From contig CANDEE010000003.1 in the NCBI GenBank assembly GCA_947383685.1, forward strand, positions 1-59,275: a stretch of 59,275 nucleotides of DNA, read 5' to 3'. Numbering within the stretch: the stretch's first letter is position 1; each line of letters opens with the position of its first letter. Source of the stretch: an uncultured Pseudoflavonifractor sp. (GTDB lineage Bacteria; Bacillota; Clostridia; Oscillospirales; Oscillospiraceae). Shown piece by piece: positions 7,999-15,502 of this stretch. The notes beneath the pieces were generated by a model. It saw nothing but the letters and a program-made list of their open reading frames with translations. It was not told the origin of the DNA and searched no databases. Both the position numbers and the translations under genes were made by a program.

Positions 7999-8736
7999 AT
8001 GTTGGAAATCAGCCATCTGCGTTACGATGTGACGGCGGAGGATGGAGCGGAATTGGGGATTCTCCGGGATGTATCCCTCACGGTAGACGACGGCAAGCTG
8101 GTGGTCATTACCGGACCCAATGGCGGCGGCAAGACTACCCTGGCCCGGACCATTATGGGCCTCAACCAGCCCACCGGAGGGACTATCCGCTGGAACGGGC
8201 AGGACATTACTCATCTTTCCATTACCGACCGGGCCAAGGCCGGGGTGAGCTACGGCTTTCAGCAGCCCCCCCGCTTTAAGGGTATGAAGGTCCGGGATCT
8301 GATCGCCCTGGCGGCGGGCAAGTCGGACCTGACCCCCGCCGAGGGCTGCCAGTATCTCACCCAGGTGGGCCTGTGCGCCGACGACTACATTGACCGGGAG
8401 GTGGATGCCAGCCTCTCCGGGGGTGAGGTCAAGCGCATTGAGATCGCCACCATTTTAGCCCGAAAGGCAGGACTGATGATTTTTGACGAGCCGGAGGCGG
8501 GCATTGACCTGTGGTCCTTTGCCCGGCTTACCGAGACCTTTGAAAATATCCATAAAAAGGGAGCTTCCACCCTCCTCATTATCTCTCACCAGGAGCGCAT
8601 CATCCGCCTGGCGGATGAGATCGTGGTCATTGAGCAGGGAGAAGTGGCCAAGCACGGCCCCCAGGAGGAGATATTCCCCCAGATCATGGCCCGGACCCTG
8701 CCGGGCTGCGGCTATATGAGAGAAGGTGAGCGTTGA
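7999..8736 (+). CDS. sufC: SufC-like Fe-S cluster assembly ATPase
   Basis: Cytoplasmic ABC ATPase that powers SufBD-type scaffolds for iron-sulfur cluster assembly. Walker A GPNGGGKTT, signature LSGGEVKRIEIA and Walker B LMIFDEPEAGID fit SufC, as do the C-terminal ISHQERI switch and the GPQEEIFPQI tail. ATG at 7999 follows AAAGGAGTT; 245 residues is the normal length. The stop overlaps the next gene (TGATG). With only one SufB/D homologue after it and no SufS, SufU or SufE beside it, this resembles the minimal SmsC-SmsB arrangement described in anaerobes and archaea. Confidence 0.88.
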   Translation: MLEISHLRYDVTAEDGAELGILRDVSLTVDDGKLVVITGPNGGGKTTLARTIMGLNQPTGGTIRWNGQDITHLSITDRAKAGVSYGFQQPPRFKGMKVRDLIALAAGKSDLTPAEGCQYLTQVGLCADDYIDREVDASLSGGEVKRIEIATILARKAGLMIFDEPEAGIDLWSFARLTETFENIHKKGASTLLIISHQERIIRLADEIVVIEQGEVAKHGPQEEIFPQIMARTLPGCGYMREGER

Positions 8737-9656
8737 TGGATAAGACGGAATGGAAGGTCCTTAAGGAGATCGCCGAGCTGGAAAAGGTTCCCCAGGGGGC
8801 CTATAACTTCCGGGTCAACGGACAACTGGACGACCGGAAGGTCACCGCCAACATTGACATTGCCTCCAAAACCGACGGCAAACCGGGCATCGACATCACC
8901 GTAAAGCCGGGAACCAAGGGAGAATCCGTCCACATTCCGGTGGTTTTGAGCATGACCGGCCTCACCGACGTGGTTTATAATGATTTTTATATTGGAGAAG
9001 GGGCCGACGTGGACATTGTGGCGGGCTGCGGCATCCACAACACCGGCTGCGAAACCAGCCAGCACGACGGCATCCACGTGTTTCATATCGGCAAGAACGC
9101 CCGTGTCCGCTATGTGGAACGGCATTACGGCGAAGGTCCCGGCACCGGCGCCCGTATACTCAACCCCCGCACCGAGGTATACTTGGAGGAGGGAGCCTCC
9201 ATGACCATGGAGATGACCCAGATACGGGGGGTGGACTCCACCATCCGGGATACCGTGGTGGAGGTCGCCGCCGGGGGCGAGTGCATCATCAACGAAAAGC
9301 TGATGACCGACGGCGAGCAAACTGCCGAATCCAACGTAGAGATCATTCTCAAGGGTGACGGAGCCACAGGCCGGGTCGTCTCCCGCTCGGTGGGCCGGGG
9401 CCGCTCGGTCCAGGTGTTCCGTCCCTGCATGACAGGCAAGGCCGATTGCTTTGGCCATGTCCAGTGCGACTCCATCCTGATGGATGAGGCCAAGATCAAG
9501 TCCATCCCCGCTATTGACGCCCAGAGCGTAGACGCCCAGCTCATCCACGAGGCCGCCATCGGCCGCATTGCCGGGGACCAGATATTGAAGCTGCTGACCC
9601 TGGGGCTCACCGAGGAGGAGGCCGAGGAGAAGATATTGGAAGGGTTCCTGAACTAA
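8736..9656 (+). CDS. SufB/SufD-family scaffold protein (SmsB-like)
   Basis: Beta-helix SufBD protein of 306 residues, about two thirds the length of E. coli SufB or SufD. It holds the family core (HNTGCETSQHDGIHVFHIG, near 100-118) and the typical C-terminus: the SVDAQLIHEAAIGRIAGDQI stretch, then LTLGLTEEEAEEKILEGF. Cys residues that could bind iron or sulfur lie at HNTGC and in the FRPCM...ADCFGHVQC stretch. The ATG at 8736 overlaps the sufC stop, implying coupled translation. It probably homodimerises on SufC to build clusters; direct data are lacking. Confidence 0.85.
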   Translation: MDKTEWKVLKEIAELEKVPQGAYNFRVNGQLDDRKVTANIDIASKTDGKPGIDITVKPGTKGESVHIPVVLSMTGLTDVVYNDFYIGEGADVDIVAGCGIHNTGCETSQHDGIHVFHIGKNARVRYVERHYGEGPGTGARILNPRTEVYLEEGASMTMEMTQIRGVDSTIRDTVVEVAAGGECIINEKLMTDGEQTAESNVEIILKGDGATGRVVSRSVGRGRSVQVFRPCMTGKADCFGHVQCDSILMDEAKIKSIPAIDAQSVDAQLIHEAAIGRIAGDQILKLLTLGLTEEEAEEKILEGFLN

Positions 9657-9662
9657 AAGCGC

Positions 9663-9685
9663 GGGGCGGGTCTCACACCCGCCCC
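9663..9685 (+). terminator. GC-rich hairpin after the SufCB-like pair
   Basis: Perfect 9-bp stem GGGGCGGGT/ACCCGCCCC with a CTCAC loop directly after the stop codon. The following bases are only mildly T-rich, so it may be a partial terminator or an mRNA-stabilising stem before the next gene. Confidence 0.45.
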
Positions 9686-9710
9686 TCCATTTCCGAAAGG
9701 AGTTTCTACT

Positions 9711-10631
9711 ATGGCCAAACGCCTGTTAGACTGCGCCGCCTCCGACTTTGCCCATATGACCAAAGAGGAGCTGCTCTTTGCCATCGGCGCCTCCGAGGGC
9801 CGGGTCCTGGCTTCCGAGACCATCGGGACCGTCACCCCCCTGCTGGGGGACGTGACCAACGCCGAACTGGCGGCGGCATTGGGAGCGGACATCCTGCTTT
9901 TGAACCTCTTTGACGTGGAAAACCCCGTGATCCAGGGCCTTCCTACTGTGGACCCCGCTGAGACAGTCCGGGAGGTTAAGCGGCTCACAGGCCGCCCGGT
10001 GGGCGTCAACCTGGAGCCGGTGGAGGCAGGGGCCGTAGAAGTGGACACCCTCTGGGCCATGACAAAGGGCCGCCTTGCCACCCTGGAAAATGCCCAAAAG
10101 GCCGCCGGGATGGGGGTGGACTTTATCCTGCTGACAGGCAACCCCGGCACCGGGGTCACCAACAAAGCCATTACCGATACCCTGAAGCTGTTCCACAAAC
10201 ACCTGGGGGATAAGCTGATTTTAGCCGCCGGGAAAATGCACGCCTCCGGGGTCCTGGGGGAAGGCGGCGAAAACATCATTACCAAGGCGGAGGTCAAGGA
10301 CTTTGCCAAAGCGGGGGCCAACGTCATCCTCCTCCCTGCCCCCGGCACGGTTCCCGGCATCACCACTCCCTTTGTCCGGGAGATGGTAGAGTACGCCCAC
10401 TCTCTGGGCTGCCTGGCCATGACCTCCATCGGCACCTCTCAGGAGGGGGCCGACCTGGACACCATCCGGCGCATTGCCCTGGAATGTAAGATGGCGGGGG
10501 CGGACATCCACCACCTGGGGGATTCAGGCTACACCGGCATCGCCGCCCCGGAAAACATTACCGCCTACTCGGTGGTTATCAAGGGTGTTCGGCACACCTA
10601 CCGCAGAATGGCGGCCTCCATCAACCGGTAA
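9711..10631 (+). CDS. TIM-barrel-like protein of unknown function (DUF7916-like)
   Basis: 306 residues, cytoplasmic. I do not recognise a defined function. Alternating beta-strand/helix segments suggest a TIM barrel: GADILLLNLFD, PVGVNLEP, GVDFILLTGNPGTG, LILAAGKMHASGV, GANVILLPAPGTVPG, GADIHHLGDSGY. The opening ASDFAHMTKEELLFAIGASEGR and this pattern match a family often mis-annotated as haloacid dehalogenase-like and lately called DUF7916 (from memory). The GNPGTGVTN and APGTVPG loops could bind a phosphorylated ligand. It sits 54 bp after the SufB-like gene with its own AAAGGAG site; a link to Fe-S assembly is not established. Confidence 0.6.
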   Translation: MAKRLLDCAASDFAHMTKEELLFAIGASEGRVLASETIGTVTPLLGDVTNAELAAALGADILLLNLFDVENPVIQGLPTVDPAETVREVKRLTGRPVGVNLEPVEAGAVEVDTLWAMTKGRLATLENAQKAAGMGVDFILLTGNPGTGVTNKAITDTLKLFHKHLGDKLILAAGKMHASGVLGEGGENIITKAEVKDFAKAGANVILLPAPGTVPGITTPFVREMVEYAHSLGCLAMTSIGTSQEGADLDTIRRIALECKMAGADIHHLGDSGYTGIAAPENITAYSVVIKGVRHTYRRMAASINR

Positions 10632-10784
10632 ACCGCCCTTACAGCCGCTTTGCTCCTACCTTTCCCGCCACCCGCTATTTGAAGGACACCGCCAATGCCG
10701 CAGCAGCAATTGTGACCGGGACCACGGCCGGGAATATCTTTGGCCCTGGGAAGCCTGACCGTTCCCCACTTTATTCCCATTAAA

Positions 10785-10818
10785 AAACGCCGGAGCGAAT
10801 TTCTTCGCTCCGGCGTTT
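10785..10818. terminator. Terminator of the tRNA-Arg gene
   Basis: Perfect 15-bp stem AAACGCCGGAGCGAA / TTCGCTCCGGCGTTT with a TTTC loop. On the minus strand it follows the tRNA-Arg CCA end at once and is followed by T6; on the plus strand it may also end the 9711-10631 gene. Confidence 0.9.
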
Positions 10819-10819
10819 C

Positions 10820-10896
10820 TGGCACCCACGAGACGATTCGAACGTCCGACCTGCCGCTTAGGAGGCGGCTGCTCTATCCTGCTGAGCTACGTGGGC
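10820..10896 (-). tRNA. tRNA-Arg (anticodon CCT)
   Basis: 77 nt including an encoded CCA. Acceptor GCCCACG pairs with CGTGGGT (first pair G-U). The D arm is GCTC...GAGC, the anticodon stem GCCGC/GCGGC carries loop CTCCTAA (anticodon CCT, reading AGG), and the T arm contains TTCGAAT. Its first 22 nt plus 3 flanking nt are duplicated upstream (10988-11012). Confidence 0.95.
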
Positions 10897-11012
10897 ATAT
10901 GTGGGATTTTCTACCCTCCGGCGGCTGCTCCGCCGCTTTGCGGCACTAACTGCCGCTATGCTCACAGGCTCGCCAAGCGGCAATAAGTATCCTGCTGAGC
11001 TACGTGGGCATA
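10875..11012. repeat. 25-bp direct repeat of the tRNA-Arg 5' end flanking an 88-bp insert
   Basis: The 25 bp at 10875-10899 (tRNA-Arg 5' end plus ATA-side flank) recur exactly at 10988-11012. The 88 bp between them are GC-rich with two stems: TGCCGCT/AGCGGCA (10951-10982 region) and GGCGGC/GCCGCC. The tRNA promoter lies outside the outer copy, so the insert lies between the promoter and the intact tRNA. Confidence 0.85.
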
Positions 11013-11025
11013 CAAAGGAACTTTC

Positions 11026-11056
11026 TTATTTTATCTCAACCCCACCCCCTTGTCAA
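11026..11056 (-). promoter_or_regulatory. Promoter of the tRNA-Arg locus
   Basis: On the minus strand, TTGACA and TAAAAT are spaced 17 bp apart, just upstream of the duplicated tRNA fragment. It overlaps the opposite-facing promoter of the HAD gene. Confidence 0.6.
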
Positions 11057-11078
11057 CGTCCCAAAACCGTTTTATAAT
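11050..11078 (+). promoter_or_regulatory. Promoter of the HAD hydrolase gene
   Basis: TTGTCA (11050-11055), 17-bp spacer and a perfect TATAAT (11073-11078), ending 30 bp before the ATG at 11109. It shares bases with the minus-strand tRNA-Arg promoter. Confidence 0.7.
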
Positions 11079-11108
11079 GTTTCTATAACTTTCCAAAGGA
11101 GAGCTTCT

Positions 11109-11741
11109 ATGTTTGACGGCATTCTATTTGACCTGGACGGCACCCTCTGGGACGCCGTACCTGCGGTAGCCAAAAGCTGGACCCTGGGGCTGAAGGAGCT
11201 TGGCTTTGACCGCCCGCCCATCACCCCTGAGGAGCTGTTTCCCTGCATGGGAATGCTTTTGTCCGACATCGGAGATGTCCTGCTTCCCACCCTGTCCCGG
11301 GAGGAACAGGACAAGGCCATCCGCTACTGCTGCGACGCGGAGAACGCCTATTTGGCCGAGCACGGAGCTGCCCTCTATCCCGGCGTGGCGGAAACCCTCG
11401 GGGTCTTGAGCCAAAAATACCCCCTTTTTATCGTCAGCAATTGCCAAACAGGGTACATTGAGGCTTTCTTCCAGGGCGTTGGCCTGGAGAAATATTTTTC
11501 CGGCTACGAATCCGCCGGCAACACGGGTCTTACCAAGGCTGAAAACATCGCCCTGGTGGTCAAACGCCACGGTCTGAAAAAACCCGTCTACGTGGGCGAT
11601 ACCGCCCTGGACCACAAATCCGCCACGGAGGCGGGCGTCCCCTTTATTTTTGCCGCCTACGGCTTTGGCTCCGTGGAGGGAACCCCCGCCATTCAGAGCA
11701 TGCAGGAGCTGCCGGGGCTGCTGGAAAACCTGGAAGCATAA
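11109..11741 (+). CDS. HAD-superfamily hydrolase (phosphoglycolate phosphatase-like)
   Basis: 210-residue soluble phosphatase-type HAD protein. Motif I FDLDGTLWD supplies the nucleophile Asp (residue 8) and acid Asp (10). A helical cap follows (residues about 15-90), then motif II Ser in FIVSNCQTG, motif III Lys in GLTKAENI and motif IV YVGDTALDHKSATEAG. The start is the ATG at 11109 after AAAGGAGAGCTT; the frame is open further upstream but lacks a better site. Substrate unknown: phosphoglycolate, pyrophosphate or a nucleotide are all possible. Monocistronic, ended by a 15-bp terminator. Confidence 0.82.
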   Translation: MFDGILFDLDGTLWDAVPAVAKSWTLGLKELGFDRPPITPEELFPCMGMLLSDIGDVLLPTLSREEQDKAIRYCCDAENAYLAEHGAALYPGVAETLGVLSQKYPLFIVSNCQTGYIEAFFQGVGLEKYFSGYESAGNTGLTKAENIALVVKRHGLKKPVYVGDTALDHKSATEAGVPFIFAAYGFGSVEGTPAIQSMQELPGLLENLEA

Positions 11742-11773
11742 ACAAGGGGAGCGGCGGCGCCGCTCCCCTTGTT
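11741..11773. terminator. Bidirectional terminator between the HAD and MerR genes
   Basis: Perfect 15-bp stem AACAAGGGGAGCGGC / GCCGCTCCCCTTGTT around a GGC loop. It starts at the last base of the HAD stop codon and ends just before the stop of the convergent MerR gene. Confidence 0.85.
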
Positions 11774-11774
11774 G

Positions 11775-12566
11775 TTATATTCTCTCCACCGGGAACAGGA
11801 CTCCGGTGGCCAGTGCCTCGGGAGGCGTCGTGTCAGGGTCGTTCAGATACCGGTCGATGGCAGGGCCGCAGATTCGGTATTCCGGGTGCTGGGCCATCCA
11901 GGCTGCCAAAGCCTCATAGGCCCGGGGCAGCCCCTCGTAGGGCCCATTGTGGATCACGGCGGCACACTGGGCGTAGGCGGGCTTGAGCCCGGCGCCGGGA
12001 GTGCCGGGGGCCACCACCGCCTGAACCTCCACATCAGCGTTTTCATAGCTGAACTCCTGCCCGTGGTAAAGCATCTGTACCGCCCCCGCCATGGTCAGCC
12101 CCCGGCGGGCGACCTCTTGACGCAGCTCCTGAAAGAGCTCGTGGAACTGGCTCACCGGGACAGTCCGGCGGATGCCGATAACCGTCTGCTCCGGGTCGGG
12201 CATAAGGATTACGTGGTACGTTTCTTCTGGCATAGCTGTTCCCTCCATTTGGAGGATGTCCGCCTCCAGCATCCGCAAGCGTTCCTGCCTTTGGTATATC
12301 TCATAGTGGGCGTCCACTCTGCGGCGGTGGAGCCGGCGGAGAAATTCCTCCTCCGTCAGTCCTTGCAGCTCCTTTACCTCCGCCAGAGAAAAGCCATAGT
12401 CTTTCCACCGCTCGATCTGCAAAAGCTCCGCAAGCTGCTCCTGCCGGTAGTAGCGGTAGCCGTTCTCCCCCACCTCGCTGGGACAGAGAAGGCCCAGCGC
12501 GTCATAGTGGCGGAGCATCCGGGGGGACACCCGGCCCAGACGGGAAAACTCGCCGATGGTGAGCAT
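11775..12566 (-). CDS. MerR-family regulator with GyrI-like effector domain
   Basis: 263 residues. N-terminal winged HTH of the MerR family: LTIGEFSRLGRVSPRMLRHY at 2-21, then YRYYRQEQLAEL and the wing. A coiled-coil dimerisation helix spans about 76-107, and the C-terminal domain of about 150 residues resembles the BmrR/GyrI ligand-binding fold (IGIRRTVPVSQFHELFQEL; YAQCAAVIHNGPYEGLPRAY). Such proteins sense hydrophobic or cationic drugs and activate efflux genes. No efflux gene adjoins it, so the target may be its own promoter plus distant genes. Confidence 0.82.
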   Translation of the reverse strand: MLTIGEFSRLGRVSPRMLRHYDALGLLCPSEVGENGYRYYRQEQLAELLQIERWKDYGFSLAEVKELQGLTEEEFLRRLHRRRVDAHYEIYQRQERLRMLEADILQMEGTAMPEETYHVILMPDPEQTVIGIRRTVPVSQFHELFQELRQEVARRGLTMAGAVQMLYHGQEFSYENADVEVQAVVAPGTPGAGLKPAYAQCAAVIHNGPYEGLPRAYEALAAWMAQHPEYRICGPAIDRYLNDPDTTPPEALATGVLFPVERI

Positions 12567-12610
12567 GACATCTCTCCTTTGTTTTGATTTGGGAACCGGC
12601 TCTCAAGCTC

Positions 12611-12641
12611 ATCTTACACCCTGACATAATGGAAAGGTCAA
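12611..12641 (-). promoter_or_regulatory. MerR-type promoter with 19-bp spacer
   Basis: On the minus strand, TTGACC (12641-12636) and TAAGAT (12616-12611) are separated by 19 bp. The spacer contains a loose dyad with ACC and GGT ends. A spacer of 19-20 bp is the hallmark of promoters remodelled by MerR proteins, which suggests autoregulation. An alternative 17-bp reading ends in TGTAAG. Confidence 0.5.
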
Positions 12642-12657
12642 GAAAAATTTTCACAGG

Positions 12658-12686
12658 TTTACAACCGCCCTCAAATACAGTATAAT
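12658..12686 (+). promoter_or_regulatory. Promoter of prfC
   Basis: TTTACA and a perfect TATAAT (12681-12686) with 17-bp spacing. The 5' UTR is about 85 nt. Confidence 0.65.
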
Positions 12687-12777
12687 AACTCTGCCAAATT
12701 TTTGAAAAAGGGGTATCCTTAATGTAATATACCGCTTAAAAACAACAAATCGTATCAAAACGTTGGAGGGATCACCC

Positions 12778-14379
12778 TTGTCCAAATATGACCACGAAAT
12801 TGACCGCCGGCGCACCTTTGCCATTATTTCCCACCCTGACGCCGGCAAGACCACCCTCACCGAAAAGTTCCTGCTCTATGGCGGAGCCATCGCCCAGGCG
12901 GGACAGGTGAAGGGCAAAAAGAATGCCCGGGCCGCCACCTCCGACTGGATGGAAATCGAAAAACAGCGCGGCATTTCCGTGACCAGTTCAGTGATGCAGT
13001 TTCAGTACGGGGGCTTCTGCGTCAACATTCTGGATACCCCCGGCCACCAGGACTTTTCCGAGGATACCTACCGCACCCTCATGGCCGCCGACTCCGCCGT
13101 CATGGTCATCGACGCCGCCAAGGGTGTAGAAGCCCAGACCCGCAAACTCTTTAAGGTCTGCGCCATGCGGGACATCCCCATTTTTACCTTTATCAACAAA
13201 ATGGACCGGGAGGCCCGGGACCCCTTCGAGCTGTGTGAGGAGCTGGAAAAGGAGCTGGGCATTGAGACCTATCCCATCAACTGGCCCATCGGGGACGGCA
13301 AGGAGTTTCAGGGGGTCTATGACCGGGAAAACCGCCAGATCATCCATTTCACAGGCCATGGCGGAGCCAAAGCCGCCACCGCCACCCAGGTTTCCCTGGG
13401 AGACCCCGGCCTTGACGGCCTGATCGGAGCGCGGCTCCACCAGCAGCTTTCCGACGATGTAGAACTTCTGGACGGAGCCGCCGCCGAATTTGATCTGGAA
13501 AAGGTCCGTCACGGCAAGCTCTCCCCTGTGTTCTTCGGCTCCGCTCTCACCAATTTTGGCGTGGAGCCTTTCCTGGAAGGCTTCCTCCGTATGACCACGC
13601 CTCCTCTGTCCCGGATGGCGGGGGAGCAGCTGATCGACGCCCGGGACGATGACTTCTCCGCTTTTGTTTTTAAGATTCAGGCTAACATGAACAAGGCCCA
13701 CCGGGACCGTATCGCCTTCCTGCGGGTGGTCTCCGGGCGGTTCGACGCGGATAAGGAAGTCTACCATGTTCAGGGCGGCAAAAAAATTCGCCTCTCCCGG
13801 CCTCAGCAGCTCATGGCGGCCGAGCGGGAAATCATAGAGGAAGCCTATGCCGGAGACATCATCGGCGTGTTCGACCCCGGAATTTTTTCCATTGGCGACA
13901 CTCTCTGCGCCCCCGGCAAAAAATTTCAGTTTGATCCCATTCCCACCTTTGCCCCCGAGCACTTCCGCCGGGTCCGTCCCCTGGACACCATGAAGCGCAA
14001 GCAGTTCCTCAAGGGGGCCGAGCAGATCGCCCAGGAGGGCGCCATCCAGATGTTTAAGGCCCCCTACACCGGTATGGAGGAGATCATCGTAGGCGTGGTG
14101 GGCACCCTGCAATTTGACGTGCTGGAATACCGTCTGAAAAACGAGTACGGGGTGGACATCTTTATGGAGGGCCTGCCCTACGAGTACCTCCGCTGGATCA
14201 CCGCCGACGACGGGGAACCGGTGAAGGAGGAAAACCTGACCCTGGGTACCGACACCAAGCTGGTAGAGGATTTCAAGGGCCGGCAGCTGCTGCTGTTCGG
14301 CTCAAAATGGGCGGTAAACTGGACCTCCGAGCGCAATCCGAGCCTGACCTTTTCCACATTCGGCGCCACAGAGGACTGA
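12778..14379 (+). CDS. prfC: Peptide chain release factor 3
   Basis: Translational GTPase that recycles RF1/RF2 from the ribosome. The 533-residue protein has G1 SHPDAGKTTLTEK, switch/G2 RGISVTSS, G3 DTPGHQDF, G4 NKMDREARDP and the RF3 domains II-III (for instance FFGSALTNFGVEPFLEGF). Start: the frame has a TTG at 12763 that overlaps the Shine-Dalgarno GGAGGG, so I use the TTG at 12778, 7 nt after it; this gives the usual RF3 opening SKYDHEIDRRRTFAIISHPD. A TTG start may lower expression. Monocistronic with its own promoter and terminator. Confidence 0.93.
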   Translation: MSKYDHEIDRRRTFAIISHPDAGKTTLTEKFLLYGGAIAQAGQVKGKKNARAATSDWMEIEKQRGISVTSSVMQFQYGGFCVNILDTPGHQDFSEDTYRTLMAADSAVMVIDAAKGVEAQTRKLFKVCAMRDIPIFTFINKMDREARDPFELCEELEKELGIETYPINWPIGDGKEFQGVYDRENRQIIHFTGHGGAKAATATQVSLGDPGLDGLIGARLHQQLSDDVELLDGAAAEFDLEKVRHGKLSPVFFGSALTNFGVEPFLEGFLRMTTPPLSRMAGEQLIDARDDDFSAFVFKIQANMNKAHRDRIAFLRVVSGRFDADKEVYHVQGGKKIRLSRPQQLMAAEREIIEEAYAGDIIGVFDPGIFSIGDTLCAPGKKFQFDPIPTFAPEHFRRVRPLDTMKRKQFLKGAEQIAQEGAIQMFKAPYTGMEEIIVGVVGTLQFDVLEYRLKNEYGVDIFMEGLPYEYLRWITADDGEPVKEENLTLGTDTKLVEDFKGRQLLLFGSKWAVNWTSERNPSLTFSTFGATED

Positions 14380-14400
14380 CCCTTCCCACAGCAAGAAAAC

Positions 14401-14435
14401 AAGCCCCCATCCGGCATCACGCCGGATGGGGGCTT
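14401..14435. terminator. Terminator between prfC and the LysR gene
   Basis: Perfect 15-bp stem AAGCCCCCATCCGGC / GCCGGATGGGGGCTT with an ATCAC loop, between convergent genes. The flanking T run is weak. Confidence 0.75.
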
Positions 14436-14453
14436 GTCATAATGAAATCAGAT

Positions 14454-15377
14454 TCAGGCGTAGACCTGGCTGTCCTTATCCGAATCGATCAGCTCCTCCG
14501 CAAACCGCTGGGCCTGACGGATCAGCTCCTTTTCCGCCGGGTTCAGCCGCCGGTTCCTGTCATACAGTATCTGGACCAGGGGCCGGATAGGCTCGTCCCT
14601 CCAGTCCAGGCACACCAGCCGTTCCTCCCGCAGATGGGGCACTGCGGAATAGGGAATCAGCGCGATCCGGTCATCCTGAAGCACGCTTCGGGTCACCGCC
14701 GACACGCTGCCCAAAAACAGCTCGGAGGCCGGGACGATCCCCTCCTTCTGCATCCGCTCCCGGAAGGCTGCGGTGAAGCAGCAGTTGTCATAGGTAAAGG
14801 CGAACTTTTGTCCCGCAAAATCCCGGTAAAATATCCCCGCTTTTTTTGTCAATGAGTTTTTATGAGTAGTCACAAAACAGATGGGCTCACTGAACAAGGG
14901 TACGCTGATGTAAGCGTCATTTTTCACCGGCCCCATCTCATGGATATATCCCATATCCACCTCACGGTCTCTGATCCAGGCAGGCACCCGGGCGCAGCAG
15001 GTGGTCTGCACGTTGACGGAGACCTCCGGGTACTGGGTGGAAAAATCCAGAAACAGCCGGGCCAGGCTAAATCCCACAATAGGCTCTCCGCCCGCAATGT
15101 GGAGTACGCCACGGATTTCTCCCAGGCTGGAAAATTCCTCCGCCGCATCCCAATAGGTGTCCAGCATTTTGGTGGCATAACCGTAAAACCGCCGCCCGTC
15201 AGAGGTCAGAAGGATTTTGCTCTCCCGGTACTCCACCAACTTGACTCCCAGCTCCTCCTCCAGGCTGCGGATATGCTTGGCCAGGGTGGAGGGCGCGTAG
15301 TTCAGCCGGTCGGCGGCCTTGATGTAATTGTTTACCTCCGCCAGTGTCACAAAAGTGGTGAGCTGTTTGGTGTCCAT
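14454..15377 (-). CDS. LysR-family transcriptional regulator
   Basis: 307 residues. The N-terminal winged HTH (MDTKQLTTFVTLAEVNNYIKAA, here split at NNYIKAA, then LNYAPSTLAKHIRSLEEELGVKL) is followed by the linker helix and a type II periplasmic-binding-like effector domain (HIAGGEPIVGFSLARLFLDF...). It is preceded by a good promoter and lies just downstream of, and in the same direction as, the secreted flavoprotein reductase, so that gene is its likely target. Ligand unknown; possibly the reductase's electron acceptor or substrate. Confidence 0.85.
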   Translation of the reverse strand: MDTKQLTTFVTLAEVNNYIKAADRLNYAPSTLAKHIRSLEEELGVKLVEYRESKILLTSDGRRFYGYATKMLDTYWDAAEEFSSLGEIRGVLHIAGGEPIVGFSLARLFLDFSTQYPEVSVNVQTTCCARVPAWIRDREVDMGYIHEMGPVKNDAYISVPLFSEPICFVTTHKNSLTKKAGIFYRDFAGQKFAFTYDNCCFTAAFRERMQKEGIVPASELFLGSVSAVTRSVLQDDRIALIPYSAVPHLREERLVCLDWRDEPIRPLVQILYDRNRRLNPAEKELIRQAQRFAEELIDSDKDSQVYA

Positions 15378-15407
15378 ATCGGTCTCCCCTGTTCTAACTT
15401 TGTCACT

Positions 15408-15437
15408 ATTATAACAAATTCAAATAGCCCTTGTAAA
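15408..15437 (-). promoter_or_regulatory. Promoter of the LysR gene
   Basis: On the minus strand, TTTACA and a perfect TATAAT are spaced 18 bp apart, with the -10 about 31 bp before the ATG. Confidence 0.65.
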
Positions 15438-15445
15438 GAATGAAA

Positions 15446-15485
15446 ACAGGCCGCAGAGGCAAACGCCTCCTCTGCGGCCTTGTTT
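15446..15485 (-). terminator. Terminator after the flavoprotein gene
   Basis: Stem GGCCGCAGAGG / CCTCTGCGGCC with additional pairing AACA/TGTT at its base, directly downstream of the flavoprotein stop on the minus strand. It separates that gene from the LysR gene, which has its own promoter. Confidence 0.75.
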
Positions 15486-15502
15486 TCAAAGGAGAGAAAC
15501 GC

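Noticed and set aside
10820..11012. Phage or integrative-element attachment site at tRNA-Arg
   Set aside because: The duplication is at the tRNA 5' end, there is no integrase or mobile cargo, and the insert is only 88 bp; treated as a small insertion instead.
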